Shown here: piece by piece, positions 36,453 through 44,357 of the stretch
Layout: the number at the start of each line of letters is the position of its first letter
Numbering within the stretch: the stretch's first letter is position 1
Origin: CAMASH01 sp041746635
GTDB lineage: Bacteria; Verrucomicrobiota; Verrucomicrobiia; Chthoniobacterales; Terrimicrobiaceae
Length of the DNA: 64,000 nucleotides
Assembly: GCA_041746635.1 (NCBI GenBank)
Contig: JBGTGQ010000003.1
Span: forward strand, 49,788-113,787
Direction: 5' to 3'
Notes under the pieces: model-generated
Seen by the model: only the letters and a program-made list of their open reading frames with translations
What the model was told of the DNA's origin: nothing
The model's database searches: none
Made by a program: the position numbers and the translations under genes

Positions 36453-37490
36453 ATGGCCAAAGAAGTCACCACATCCCCCGCCGAAGACAAACTCTCCGCG
36501 CAACGCACCAAGAATCTCGATCTCGCCATCCAGCAGATTGAAAAAGATTACGGCAGCGAGGCCATCCGCCGTCTCGGCGACGCCAGTACCTCGCCGGTGG
36601 ATGTCATCCCCACCGGAAATATTTTGATCGATCGCGCTCTCGGCGTGGGGGGATTTCCCCGCGGTCGCATCGTGGAAATCTACGGACCGGAAAGCTCGGG
36701 AAAAACCACCCTCACCCTCACGGTCGTGGCCCAGGCGCAGAAGCGCGGCGGACTGGCGGGTTTCATCGATGTGGAGCACGCCTTGGATCCCTCGTACGCC
36801 CGCAAACTGGGGGTCAACCTCGACGATCTTCTCGTTTCCCAGCCCAGCTCGGGCGAAGAAGCCTTGCGCATTTGCGAGACCCTCGTGCGTTCCAACGCCC
36901 TCGATGTGATCGTGCTCGATTCCGTGGCGGCCTTGGTCACGAAATCCGAGCTCGAAGGCGAAATCGGCGACGCCGTGGTCGGTGCCCAAGCCCGGCTGAT
37001 GAGCAACGCCCTGCGCAAGCTCACCGCCTTCATCGCCAAGTCGCGTACGACCTGCATTTTCACCAACCAGATTCGCGAAAAAATCGGCGTGATGTTCGGC
37101 AACCCCGAGACCACACCCGGCGGGAAGGCCCTCAAATTTTACTCCAGCGTGCGGGTGGATATTCGCCGCATCGGCGCGATCAAGACCAGTGACGGCACCG
37201 TCACCGGCAACCGCACCCGGGTGAAAATCGTGAAAAACAAGGTCGCCGCGCCCTTCACCGAGGCGGAATTCGATATCATGTACAACGAGGGCATTTCCAG
37301 CACCGGTTCGCTGATCGACCTCGCGCTGGAAAAAAACATCCTGGAAAAACGCGGTTCCTGGCTCAGCTACAAAGGCACCCAGCTCGCGCAGGGTCGCGAC
37401 GCGGCCAAGGAGGCGCTGAAAAGCGACCCGGCGCTTTACGAGCAGATCGGCGACGAAGTGCGCGCCGCCCTCGAAGCGGATAAAAAATAG
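36453..37490 (+). CDS. recA: RecA recombinase
   Basis: The 345-residue recombinase drives homologous strand exchange and SOS signalling. Core motifs: IYGPESSGKTTLTLTVVA (Walker A, about residue 70), VIVLDSVAAL (Walker B), GAQARLMSNALRKLTAFI (L1 area), FTNQIREKIGVMFGNPETTPGG (quoted here in part as GNPETTPGG, L2). The C-terminal domain is complete and acidic at its end. No obvious LexA-type palindrome is seen in the 50 bp upstream, only a weak TTGTCA-TAACTT pair. It is its own unit after the rpsD terminator. Confidence 0.97.
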   Translation: MAKEVTTSPAEDKLSAQRTKNLDLAIQQIEKDYGSEAIRRLGDASTSPVDVIPTGNILIDRALGVGGFPRGRIVEIYGPESSGKTTLTLTVVAQAQKRGGLAGFIDVEHALDPSYARKLGVNLDDLLVSQPSSGEEALRICETLVRSNALDVIVLDSVAALVTKSELEGEIGDAVVGAQARLMSNALRKLTAFIAKSRTTCIFTNQIREKIGVMFGNPETTPGGKALKFYSSVRVDIRRIGAIKTSDGTVTGNRTRVKIVKNKVAAPFTEAEFDIMYNEGISSTGSLIDLALEKNILEKRGSWLSYKGTQLAQGRDAAKEALKSDPALYEQIGDEVRAALEADKK

Positions 37491-37542
37491 CGTGTCCTTC
37501 CTTGAGGACCCGGGGCTGCATGTTGTTCGTTGGCCGGCCTGG

Positions 37543-37601
37543 TGTTGGAGTTCACGCTTCAGCGTGTGCCTTGCGGAACAGCCTAAAGGCTGGACTCCAA
37601 C
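37543..37601 (+). repeat. REP-like bipartite palindrome downstream of recA
   Basis: Outer arms GTTGGAGT (37543-37550) and ACTCCAAC (37594-37601) enclose CACGCTTCAGCGTG and CAGCCTAAAGGCTG hairpins. An arm of the same element (CCAGCCTTTCAGGCTG) appears at about 40068-40083. The rest of 37491-37702 shows no gene. Confidence 0.72.
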
Positions 37602-37702
37602 GCTGGATTCCCGCCGCGCGGACAACTTTGGCTTCATGCGAAGAGCGATTTTTCGTATGATTTCAATTGTCAGACCTCACTCCATGGGCCTACCATAAAG
37701 TT

Positions 37703-38362
37703 ATGCGCTTGATGGTATGTCCCCGCAATGGCGTAACTCGCTACTGGGATGCGCCGGTGACGCACTTTGTTAGCCTCATCGACCCGGACGAAATCGAGAC
37801 CGCGCTAAATCCTCCGCGGTCCACCGAGCGCCGGCTTCAACTTGTCTTCAACGATCTCGATGACATCGAGATGAACCTGCCGAATTTTGCCAGCTATCTC
37901 CCACCGCAGGAGGATGACGTGGCGGAATTGGTGGAGTTTGGAAAAACGCTGGCCCCTCTAATTGATTGGGGTTTGCTGGCGCATTGCGAAGCAGGTATCA
38001 GCCGCTCAACCGCGGCGGCCATCACGATTCTCACCTCGGCAGGATACCGCCCTCAGACCGCCTTCGGTGTGGTACGGCGCGTTTGTCCCGAGATGCTGCC
38101 GAACCGCCGCATCCTGCGAATCGCCGATCATCTTTTGCACACCGGCGGCACCCTTTACCACATGGCCGAAATCCATCGGCGCAAAGCGTTCTTGCGGGCT
38201 GGTTACGAAGATCCCACCAACGTCCTGCTCCGCGAGTCGCAAATGGCCAAGCCGGTGGCGAGGAACTTCCTCAGCCGCATTCTCGATATCTTCCCCACCG
38301 GATGGCGCACCATGGTGGGGTCCGGAGCCCACATACGGACCGGAAGAAATCAAAGCCGTTAA
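37703..38362 (+). CDS. Tyrosine/dual-specificity phosphatase-like protein
   Basis: The product has 219 residues from ATG 37703. The catalytic loop HCEAGISRSTAAAI at about residue 95-108 has the CX5R(S/T) signature of cysteine phosphatases, and ITHFVSLIDPDE upstream is the region of the family general acid. It would hydrolyse phosphotyrosine or an inositol/nucleotide phosphate. The C-terminal 90 residues (GGTLYHMAEIHRRKAFL and onward) are not recognised. TTG 37667 would add 12 residues and is an alternative start. Alone on its strand after recA. Confidence 0.8.
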   Translation: MRLMVCPRNGVTRYWDAPVTHFVSLIDPDEIETALNPPRSTERRLQLVFNDLDDIEMNLPNFASYLPPQEDDVAELVEFGKTLAPLIDWGLLAHCEAGISRSTAAAITILTSAGYRPQTAFGVVRRVCPEMLPNRRILRIADHLLHTGGTLYHMAEIHRRKAFLRAGYEDPTNVLLRESQMAKPVARNFLSRILDIFPTGWRTMVGSGAHIRTGRNQSR

Positions 38363-38599
38363 AGTTCCCGGAGGGCAGGGTCCCGCGCGGACCGGTGCCG
38401 AAGGGGACTCTCCCGTGCAATATGCCTTTGCTTCCCCACAAGCAGCCATCCATCCGTACCCACCGGGAGGCGAAAGCCTTTGTGTTGAACGTGGGTGCTC
38501 TTTAGCGAACAGCACCTTGACGTGCTTCGCTCGTCCCGGCGGCTTGATCGCGCCGGCTTGGATTCTTGATGGAAAAGAAAGGGCTCGCCACTCGTCCGG
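38363..38599. other. Intergenic region without recognised gene
   Basis: The region is GC-rich with short imperfect inverted repeats (GGGTCCC, GGGGACTCTCCC). No open frame fits a real gene, and it may hold a degenerate palindromic element plus the promoter for the beta-lactamase gene. Confidence 0.4.
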
Positions 38600-39397
38600 A
38601 TGGTAGCCGAAAATGTGAGGTGCTTGTTTTCTGCCTTTCTTTTTCTTGCCTCCTCTTTGGCCATTCCGGCGGACACTGTCTCAAAAGCTTTCAACGGCCA
38701 CCTTGGCGCGTTCGTCCTGATTGATTGTTCCTCGGGCGAAACTTTTCGTTCCGATGCCGCCCGCTGCGCCGAGAAGGTCGCCCCGTGTTCCACCTTCAAA
38801 ATCTGGAACTCCGCCATTGGGCTTGAAACCGGTGTGATTAGCGATCCCGACGAATTGTTCTGGAAATGGGATGGCACGAAGCGCTGGCTGGAGACCTGGA
38901 ACAAAGACCAGACCCTCCGGTCGGCCTTTGCCGCCTCGTGCGTGCCCGCATATCAAAGCCTCGCCCGCCAAATTGAGTCTGCCCGCATGCAGGAATGGCT
39001 CGATAAAATCGCTTACGGAAATCGCGACATCTCCGCGGGCCTCGACGTTTTCTGGTTGCCCAAACCGCCCGAGCGCAAAACCATTCTGATCTCAGCCGAC
39101 CAGCAGGCCCTCATGCTGGCCCGTTTGGTCGGGGGAAAACTTCCCTTCTCGGCCAAAACTCTGGCCGCATTGAAGAGCATCATGACGCTGCAAACCACGA
39201 CCCGCGGTACGCTCTATGGGAAAACCGGCACGGGAGGTGATGAGAAGGGCGACTACAACTTGGGATGGTTCGTCGGCTACGTCGAATCCTCGGGCCAGAC
39301 CTATACCTTTGCCTGCTTGCTCAAAGGCAGAGGCGTCGCGGGAAAGGACGCCCGTGCGGCGACCGAAATGATCCTCACGGACCGAGGGTTGCTGTAG
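38600..39397 (+). CDS. Class D (OXA-type) beta-lactamase
   Basis: The 265-residue protein has a signal peptide of about 23 residues (CLFSAFLFLASSLAIPAD). All class D active-site motifs are present: S64-T-F-K67 (nucleophile and carbamylated lysine candidates), S113-C-V, Y139-G-N, FWL near 151 and K208-T-G. Spacing follows OXA-type enzymes, and NLGWFVGYVE is the family strand after KTG. It probably hydrolyses or binds penicillins in the periplasm. A cysteine in the S-x-V motif is unusual. A penicillin-binding or peptidoglycan sensor role (BlaR-like) is less likely without a membrane domain. Confidence 0.9.
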   Translation: MVAENVRCLFSAFLFLASSLAIPADTVSKAFNGHLGAFVLIDCSSGETFRSDAARCAEKVAPCSTFKIWNSAIGLETGVISDPDELFWKWDGTKRWLETWNKDQTLRSAFAASCVPAYQSLARQIESARMQEWLDKIAYGNRDISAGLDVFWLPKPPERKTILISADQQALMLARLVGGKLPFSAKTLAALKSIMTLQTTTRGTLYGKTGTGGDEKGDYNLGWFVGYVESSGQTYTFACLLKGRGVAGKDARAATEMILTDRGLL

Positions 39398-39427
39398 TTC
39401 TCGAACGGAATTCGCACTTGTGATCCG

Positions 39428-39778
39428 TCAGGACTTTCGCCCGAAATACCCCTGCACATCGGGCTTGAGCCAATAGATCAGCAGCGGAATGCAAATGGGC
39501 CAGAAGCAACAACTGGTGAGGCCCAACGCGATCAGGACGATGCCATAAACCCAGAGCCAGGGCCGGGGGTGGAAACAAAAAGGAACAAGGCAGGCCACCA
39601 TGAGGGGCAGGCCCATCACGATGCAAACACCGGCCGTCAGATACTTTTCCACCTCCTGCATCTCAAGGGCCGATGCAGGAACGACGAGGAGCACAGCGCC
39701 GATGGCGGCCACGACGAAATACATCGCCGCCATGATCCAGCAATAGACCTGATACCAGAAAATCGCCTTGGGTTTCAT
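39428..39778 (-). CDS. Small membrane protein of unknown function
   Basis: The 116-residue protein has three or four hydrophobic segments: about 11-35 (YCWIMAAMYFVVAAIGAVLLV), 48-66 (GVCIVMGLPLMVACLVPF) and 71-104 in two parts (WLWVYGIVLIALGLTS and CCFWPICIPLLIYWL). It ends with a charged GYFGRKS. It resembles small membrane proteins seen in other Verrucomicrobiota and Planctomycetota, but I cannot assign a function. It is convergent with the beta-lactamase gene (30 bp). Confidence 0.6.
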   Translation of the reverse strand: MKPKAIFWYQVYCWIMAAMYFVVAAIGAVLLVVPASALEMQEVEKYLTAGVCIVMGLPLMVACLVPFCFHPRPWLWVYGIVLIALGLTSCCFWPICIPLLIYWLKPDVQGYFGRKS

Positions 39779-40141
39779 TTCTTGATCAGCGTGATGTCTC
39801 TGAGCGCAACCAGTTTGTCAATCTGTCCCGCCGTTATTTTCCGGAAAACTGCACGAGATCCGGAGTGATTTCCGCCAGCGAGGATGTCCTTTGCCGACTC
39901 CGCGCGCGGTGGCCGCTTCTCCCTCCGGATTAGCCAATCGATGCAAAGCAGTGGGCGCGGCGAAAATTGGTGCGGCCAGTTTTTCGCCGAAGATTTTGTC
40001 TCCGTCGAACCGGCTCACGCGCGCAACACATGATAGTGCCGCAGCGAGGAGATTCCGGCGTTGAAGTCCAGCCTTTCAGGCTGCCACGAATCGCCTCGAC
40101 CTCATCGGCTGGCTCGAGGAGGCGCGAAACTGGAATCGGCA
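39779..40141. other. 363-bp region with decayed coding sequence and a REP arm
   Basis: No continuous gene is seen. On the minus strand three frames each show short protein-like pieces (SLRHYHVLRA, SRFDGDKIFGEKLAAPIF, ITAGQIDKLVALRDITLIKK) that could be fragments of one broken gene, but no homology is recognised. A REP arm related to 37543-37601 lies at about 40057-40085. Confidence 0.35.
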
Positions 40142-41515
40142 TTACTTCAAGGCGGCTAGAGCCTCCAAGGCGAGTTTCTTAGCCTTGGGCTGATTGAAAG
40201 GGGGGCTTGAAGCGGCGGTAAAGTCCGCCCGGGCTCGATCTATGTCGCCGAGAACAAGGTTGGCCCGCCCTCGATTGTAGAGAATGTAGGCGTCGTCAGG
40301 GGCTAGCGTGGCGGCGGCGTCAAACGCCTGCACGGCATCTTCCGCCCTCCCAAGGATGAGAAGGGCATCACCGCGCCGGTTGTAAACTTTGGCCGCGATC
40401 GAAGTTGCCAAGGCGTGATCCAACGGCAGGCATTCTGGCAGAATCCGCAGAATCGCCGCGCAGGTTTCCTCCGCCGCGATGACTTTTGACGAAGGAACGG
40501 CAGCGTCTTTCAGGTCGTTTTTTACTCCTTCCAGCAGAGCTTCAAGAGGTTTGACGGCGAAATCTCCGGCTCCTTGGGCACCGGCCAGATGGTGCAGACC
40601 GCTCAGGCACTCGGCGGTTCTTCCCGCCTTGGCGAGCTTGAGGAGTTCGGCGGATGTGGGAAGCGTGATTTCTTCTTTCACGGGAACAGCACCGGCTGGA
40701 GCGGACTGTCCCGCGAGGTAAATGTCGTCGCCAATCAGCCGCGAATACTCCGCGGGAACCTGGCCTCCCGCCGAACGAGCCAACACTCCGGCTCGAGTGC
40801 GTTTGAAGACTTGCTCGATGGTCAGTCCCGGCGTGCGCATGTTTTTGAGGAGCTCCTCGGTGTAGAGGCCGTTAGTTCCGTCCCCATCGAAAGCCGTCCG
40901 GCCCGCGTCCGTGGCAAAGGCGATGAGGGAACCGGCCGGCGGTGTCATTTCCGTGAGTCCAGTCCGGCGGGTCACACTTCGGGTGCGACTGGAGCGGGCG
41001 AGCGGGGTGTTGCGACAGGCATCGAGGATTACGAGATTACACCGTGCGCCCGCCGCGCTCATGTCGGCCACGGCCTGCTCGGCATTGAACAGACGCGTCT
41101 CGGCTAGCAGGCGCAGCGTCACTTCATCGGCACCCTCCGGATCAAAACCGGACTTAAGCGGGATCAAATAATTCGAGCCCGCTACGGAAATTCCGTGCCC
41201 GGCGTAGTAGAGAAGAGCCACTTCGGCACCGGGCAATGTTTGGCGAAAATCCGCCACGGCGCGAATCAATCGGTCCCGCGTCACATCATGCCTTTCGATC
41301 ACGGAAAATCCAAGGTTTCGGAGTGTCCGCGCCACGGATTTGGCATCATTGGCCGTATTGCGAAGCATGCCGACGGCCGGTTCATAGCGGGCATTTCCAA
41401 TCACGAGGGCCGTGCGTGATTCCGCGCCCTGGAGGGCGGGAAGCGCGAAAAAAATTCCCAGCACCAGCACCAAAAGCCCGCGCCTCAACCGGCTGATTAA
41501 AAGTGATAAAATCAT
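40142..41515 (-). CDS. Caspase-like cysteine peptidase (C14) with TPR tail
   Basis: The product has 457 residues from ATG 41515. Residues 12-30 form a signal peptide (LLVLVLGIFFALPALQG). Residues 33-265 are a caspase-fold domain: RTALVIGNARYEPA, GMLRNTANDAKSVARTLR, catalytic His107 in YYAGHGIS and catalytic Cys167 in LDACRNTPL. The linker is Pro/Ala-rich, and two TPR-like repeats close the protein (GDALLILGRAEDAVQAFDAA, YILYNRGRANLVLGD). It looks like an exported orthocaspase. It is divergent (72 bp) from an NlpC/P60 lipoprotein gene. Confidence 0.88.
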   Translation of the reverse strand: MILSLLISRLRRGLLVLVLGIFFALPALQGAESRTALVIGNARYEPAVGMLRNTANDAKSVARTLRNLGFSVIERHDVTRDRLIRAVADFRQTLPGAEVALLYYAGHGISVAGSNYLIPLKSGFDPEGADEVTLRLLAETRLFNAEQAVADMSAAGARCNLVILDACRNTPLARSSRTRSVTRRTGLTEMTPPAGSLIAFATDAGRTAFDGDGTNGLYTEELLKNMRTPGLTIEQVFKRTRAGVLARSAGGQVPAEYSRLIGDDIYLAGQSAPAGAVPVKEEITLPTSAELLKLAKAGRTAECLSGLHHLAGAQGAGDFAVKPLEALLEGVKNDLKDAAVPSSKVIAAEETCAAILRILPECLPLDHALATSIAAKVYNRRGDALLILGRAEDAVQAFDAAATLAPDDAYILYNRGRANLVLGDIDRARADFTAASSPPFNQPKAKKLALEALAALK

Positions 41516-41587
41516 TTCGCTTGAGGAGCGGATGAAATCCGGCTTCCACTCGTCGTTCCAACCGCGCAATATGTGGCGAAACCATTC

Positions 41588-42439
41588 ATGCGGCAAGCGC
41601 CAACCCCTTCCCCTTTTTTCGCGTGTCTGGCTTTCCTCGCGGCCATTCTCACCGGCTGCAGCACCATCGAGCCGATGCCGTCCTCCAAAGACGCACTCAT
41701 CCCGGGCGATCCGTCCGCGCCCTCCCAAGTCACTCCCCGCGAGGCCCTCGCCCTCGCCGAGATTTACACGCGGCACTCCTGGCGTCCTTTTGCCCGCAAT
41801 ATCCTGCACGGTCCTGACGCGAAGGGGATTTGGGTGGACACACCGGACATCGGATACCGACCGGCATCGGGGCGCGATGGCTGGTGGATGCCCGGAGAAG
41901 TGAATGTCGGGATACCCTACAAATGGGGTGGCTTCGATGATCCGACTGCGTTCGATCAAGCCATTGCCGCCGGTCATGCAGCGGGCGACGTTTCCACTCC
42001 GGCCAAGCGCCAGGCCGATAATGCGGCGGTAAGTGCAAAGGCCGCCGGCGTGGATTGCTCGGGATTCGTCTCCCGCTGCCTCAAGCTGCCGGTCGTTCAC
42101 GACTCCTCTCGGTTGCCGGCGGTCTGCGATGTGCTGGCCAGCGCGAAAGACCTCCGGCCCGGCGATTTGCTCAATATTCCCCGCCGGCATGTCATCCTGA
42201 TTGCCGGATGGGCTCGTCCTGATCGTTCATGGGTTTATTTTTATGAAACCGGGGGCATCCCAGACTGGAAGCCCGCGCTCAAGGAAGCACCCTTGGATGC
42301 GCTCATGGCGCTCGGCTATCAGCCTCTCCGTTACCGCGGGATGGCTCGCGAGTCCGTGCCATCCGGCAAGGAAGTCCTGACGCGCGCCGCCCGTTCACGG
42401 GCCATTGTTATTCCGAATCCCGTTATTGGCGAACCGTAG
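41588..42439 (+). CDS. NlpC/P60-type lipoprotein, putative cell-wall peptidase
   Basis: The product has 283 residues from ATG 41588. Its lipobox is LTGC with the lipidated Cys24 (FFACLAFLAAILTGC). The NlpC/P60 triad begins with Cys157 in GVDCSGFVSRC and has His201 in RRHVILIAGW. It precedes a partner-residue region. IPYKWGGFDDP is a family-like strand. It is likely attached to a membrane and may cut peptidoglycan cross-bridges or another amide. A GTG start at 41573 would add 5 residues before the signal. Divergent from the caspase-like gene. Confidence 0.83.
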   Translation: MRQAPTPSPFFACLAFLAAILTGCSTIEPMPSSKDALIPGDPSAPSQVTPREALALAEIYTRHSWRPFARNILHGPDAKGIWVDTPDIGYRPASGRDGWWMPGEVNVGIPYKWGGFDDPTAFDQAIAAGHAAGDVSTPAKRQADNAAVSAKAAGVDCSGFVSRCLKLPVVHDSSRLPAVCDVLASAKDLRPGDLLNIPRRHVILIAGWARPDRSWVYFYETGGIPDWKPALKEAPLDALMALGYQPLRYRGMARESVPSGKEVLTRAARSRAIVIPNPVIGEP

Positions 42440-42466
42440 GTGGTGGGTTCGTCTCGCCAAGGCAGG

Positions 42467-42775
42467 CTACCGGTCGGAACCGGCATCGCGAAACTCCGCC
42501 GAACGCCGGAAGGTCCACGGGTGATCCCGGAGAAAACGTTCGCGTTCCTCGTCCGTGGCTCGCGAAAAAAGCGCGGCGTAAAAATCCGGCTTGGGATCGC
42601 GGCGTTCGGCGGAAGCGCGGCGGGCGGCGGCGACGGCCCGGGCGCACACGTCTTCCAGGTCGGAGGATTGACGGCTTTCCAGAAGGTCCAGATACGCCGC
42701 AGCATCTTGGGCGAGGGTGCCCTGCACGAGCCAGGTGCGGTTGATGCGGCGGGCGTGTTCGACAGGCGGGGTCAT
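42467..42775 (-). CDS. Small protein of unknown function
   Basis: The 102-residue charged protein starts MTPPVEHARRINRTWL and has Arg-rich helices (AVAAARRASAERRDPKP). It has no Cys cluster, membrane helix or signal peptide. The start is 2 bp after the upstream gene stop (42778), so it is probably cotranscribed with the DUF1648 and YCII genes. No family is recognised; it may be a regulator or filler protein. Confidence 0.5.
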   Translation of the reverse strand: MTPPVEHARRINRTWLVQGTLAQDAAAYLDLLESRQSSDLEDVCARAVAAARRASAERRDPKPDFYAALFSRATDEERERFLRDHPWTFRRSAEFRDAGSDR

Positions 42776-42777
42776 GC

Positions 42778-43293
42778 TCAAGTTCTGGCGGGGTCCGGAG
42801 GGGTGGCGGCGGAGAAGAACCTCAGCAAACCGACGGTCCACATCACGAGGCTGCCGAGATAGAGTGCGGCCAGAAACCACATCGCCGCGGAATTCAGCGC
42901 TGGTGGGTTGAAACGGTTGGCCTGCACCAGCAGGACAAAGCAACCGCAGACAAAGAGTGCACACAGTGTCGCGATCCAAAATGAGAACCGGAAAAGAAAC
43001 GCACAGGCCCGACGATAGTTGTCCGGCTGCGCCCAATATTCCTTGCGGGGAACATTCAGCAACCGGCCGGGCAGGAAGCGGATGAAAAAAAGCAGTGCGG
43101 GAATGAAAGCAGAAAAGCCTGTGGCAAAAGCGGAAGAGGACCACATGGCCGTTCCGCGAGGCATCCACCCATCGGGGCTTCCGGCCCCATTGAAATGCGT
43201 GGCCACCCGGTCGGGCAATTGCGAACCCAGAAAAAAGATCGCCGCCAGCGTGGCGGCCAGAACGACCAAGTAGACCAGGAGCAGCTTTTTCAT
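42778..43293 (-). CDS. DUF1648-type membrane protein
   Basis: The product has 171 residues from ATG 43293. It has about four hydrophobic helices: residues 4-22 (LLLVYLVVLAATLAAIFFL), 49-66, 91-114 (FRFSFWIATLCALFVCGCF) and 131-153. The family signature LPDRVATHFNGAGSPDGWMP follows helix 1, as in DUF1648 proteins such as the SdpI-related immunity and PMSR families. Function is uncertain; some relatives confer resistance to peptide toxins. It overlaps the YCII gene by 4 nt. Confidence 0.75.
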   Translation of the reverse strand: MKKLLLVYLVVLAATLAAIFFLGSQLPDRVATHFNGAGSPDGWMPRGTAMWSSSAFATGFSAFIPALLFFIRFLPGRLLNVPRKEYWAQPDNYRRACAFLFRFSFWIATLCALFVCGCFVLLVQANRFNPPALNSAAMWFLAALYLGSLVMWTVGLLRFFSAATPPDPART

Positions 43294-43604
43294 AAGACCG
43301 GCCCCGGGCCCTTCGAGTGGGGGAGGCTCGCCCCCGCCACGACGTCCCATGTTCGGATCCACCAGCGGGCAACGATTCCGGCAGTCACGTACGGATCGGA
43401 CGAGGCAAAGTTCTCAATCGGTGCGGGAGAGTCCGTCCGAAAAAGCAAAACCGCGGCCCCATCCGTCGGATCACCCAGCGATCCGGCCAGAATCAAATCT
43501 CCGTCGTTGGCGGCCTTCACCACGTGTTCGCGATGGGCGGTTTGCCAGGGAACCTGACGCTCCGCGAAATCAGGAATCTTTTCGTAGTAGAGCAGGTAAA
43601 ACAT
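43290..43604 (-). CDS. YCII-related domain protein
   Basis: The 104-residue protein has the ferredoxin-like YCII signature: MFYLLYYEKIPDFAERQVPW with the variable active-site region, DGDLILAGSLGD, and DPYVTAGIVARWWIRTWDVV. YCII proteins are small, often dimeric enzymes or sensor subunits linked to dioxygenase-type or sigma-factor partners. No partner is adjacent beyond the DUF1648 gene, which it overlaps by 4 nt. Cytoplasmic. Confidence 0.85.
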   Translation of the reverse strand: MFYLLYYEKIPDFAERQVPWQTAHREHVVKAANDGDLILAGSLGDPTDGAAVLLFRTDSPAPIENFASSDPYVTAGIVARWWIRTWDVVAGASLPHSKGPGPVL

Positions 43605-43618
43605 CGCGAGTCGGGCAA

Positions 43619-44170
43619 TCAGGGATGCGGGGCAAAGGCGGGCAGGCCGTCGATGCTGCGCTGGTTTTTGGCGGCGCGGTAGGCGTCGAGTTTTTCCGGG
43701 CTTTGCGTGGCCGCCCAACGGTCGAGGACGTCGCGAGGTTCTTTGTAATCGAAAAAGGGAACCGAAAATCCGCAGGAATCGCTCACACGGGTCACCGCAA
43801 TATGGATAAGGGCACGGGTGCCGGGGTTGGGCGGAAAATGCGCCGCCAGTTCGGCAAAGCGAGGATGATCGGGCGTGATCACGGTGCCGTGTCCATGCAG
43901 GCGGACAATTTTCGGCGGGCCCTCGAACCCGCAAAACATCACCACGATGCGGCCGTTCTCACGCAGGTGAGACACGGTCTCCGCGCCGCTGCCGGTGTAG
44001 TCTTGATAAGCCACCTCCAGCGGGCCCAGAACGCGGAAGGCTTCGCCGCCCTTGGGCGAGGTGTTCACATGGCCGTCGGTTGAAAGTGGCGCGGTGGCGA
44101 CAAAAAAGACATGCTGCCGGGCGATCCAAGCGGCGAGTTCGGGTTCGATATTCTCGTGGGTCTTGCTCAT
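43619..44170 (-). CDS. Pyridoxamine 5'-phosphate oxidase-like flavin protein
   Basis: The product has 183 residues from ATG 44170. It fits the PNPOx-like FMN-binding split-barrel: FFVATAPLSTDGHVNTSPKG, ENGRIVVMFCGFEGPPKIVRL, and a C-terminal DYKEPRDVL. Members often reduce or bind FMN, F420 or heme; the substrate is not evident. Upstream longer starts are possible to 44218. It is 15 bp after the YCII gene end on the same strand, so possibly the first gene of this four-gene unit, and divergent from mnmG. Confidence 0.82.
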   Translation of the reverse strand: MSKTHENIEPELAAWIARQHVFFVATAPLSTDGHVNTSPKGGEAFRVLGPLEVAYQDYTGSGAETVSHLRENGRIVVMFCGFEGPPKIVRLHGHGTVITPDHPRFAELAAHFPPNPGTRALIHIAVTRVSDSCGFSVPFFDYKEPRDVLDRWAATQSPEKLDAYRAAKNQRSIDGLPAFAPHP

Positions 44171-44357
44171 GACGCGAGTTTGAACCGCAATGCTTGCCCT
44201 TGTCGGTTCAGCCCTCAATCAAAAAAAGCGGGCGACGATACCTGCGCCTGAAAGTGGCATCGGCATCTTGCTGATGCGATTTTTTCGAACACAGGCAGGA
44301 TGCCATGCCACATTTTTCTGCAAAGTGAACTTCAATAAGGTTAGGCTCCCAACTGCC

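Noticed and set aside
37667..37702. Upstream TTG start for the phosphatase
   Set aside because: It adds 12 residues without a ribosome binding site; ATG 37703 is preferred.
39930..40142. Possible small gene upstream of the membrane protein
   Set aside because: The frame runs through a REP arm and its continuation is in other frames; it looks like decayed sequence.
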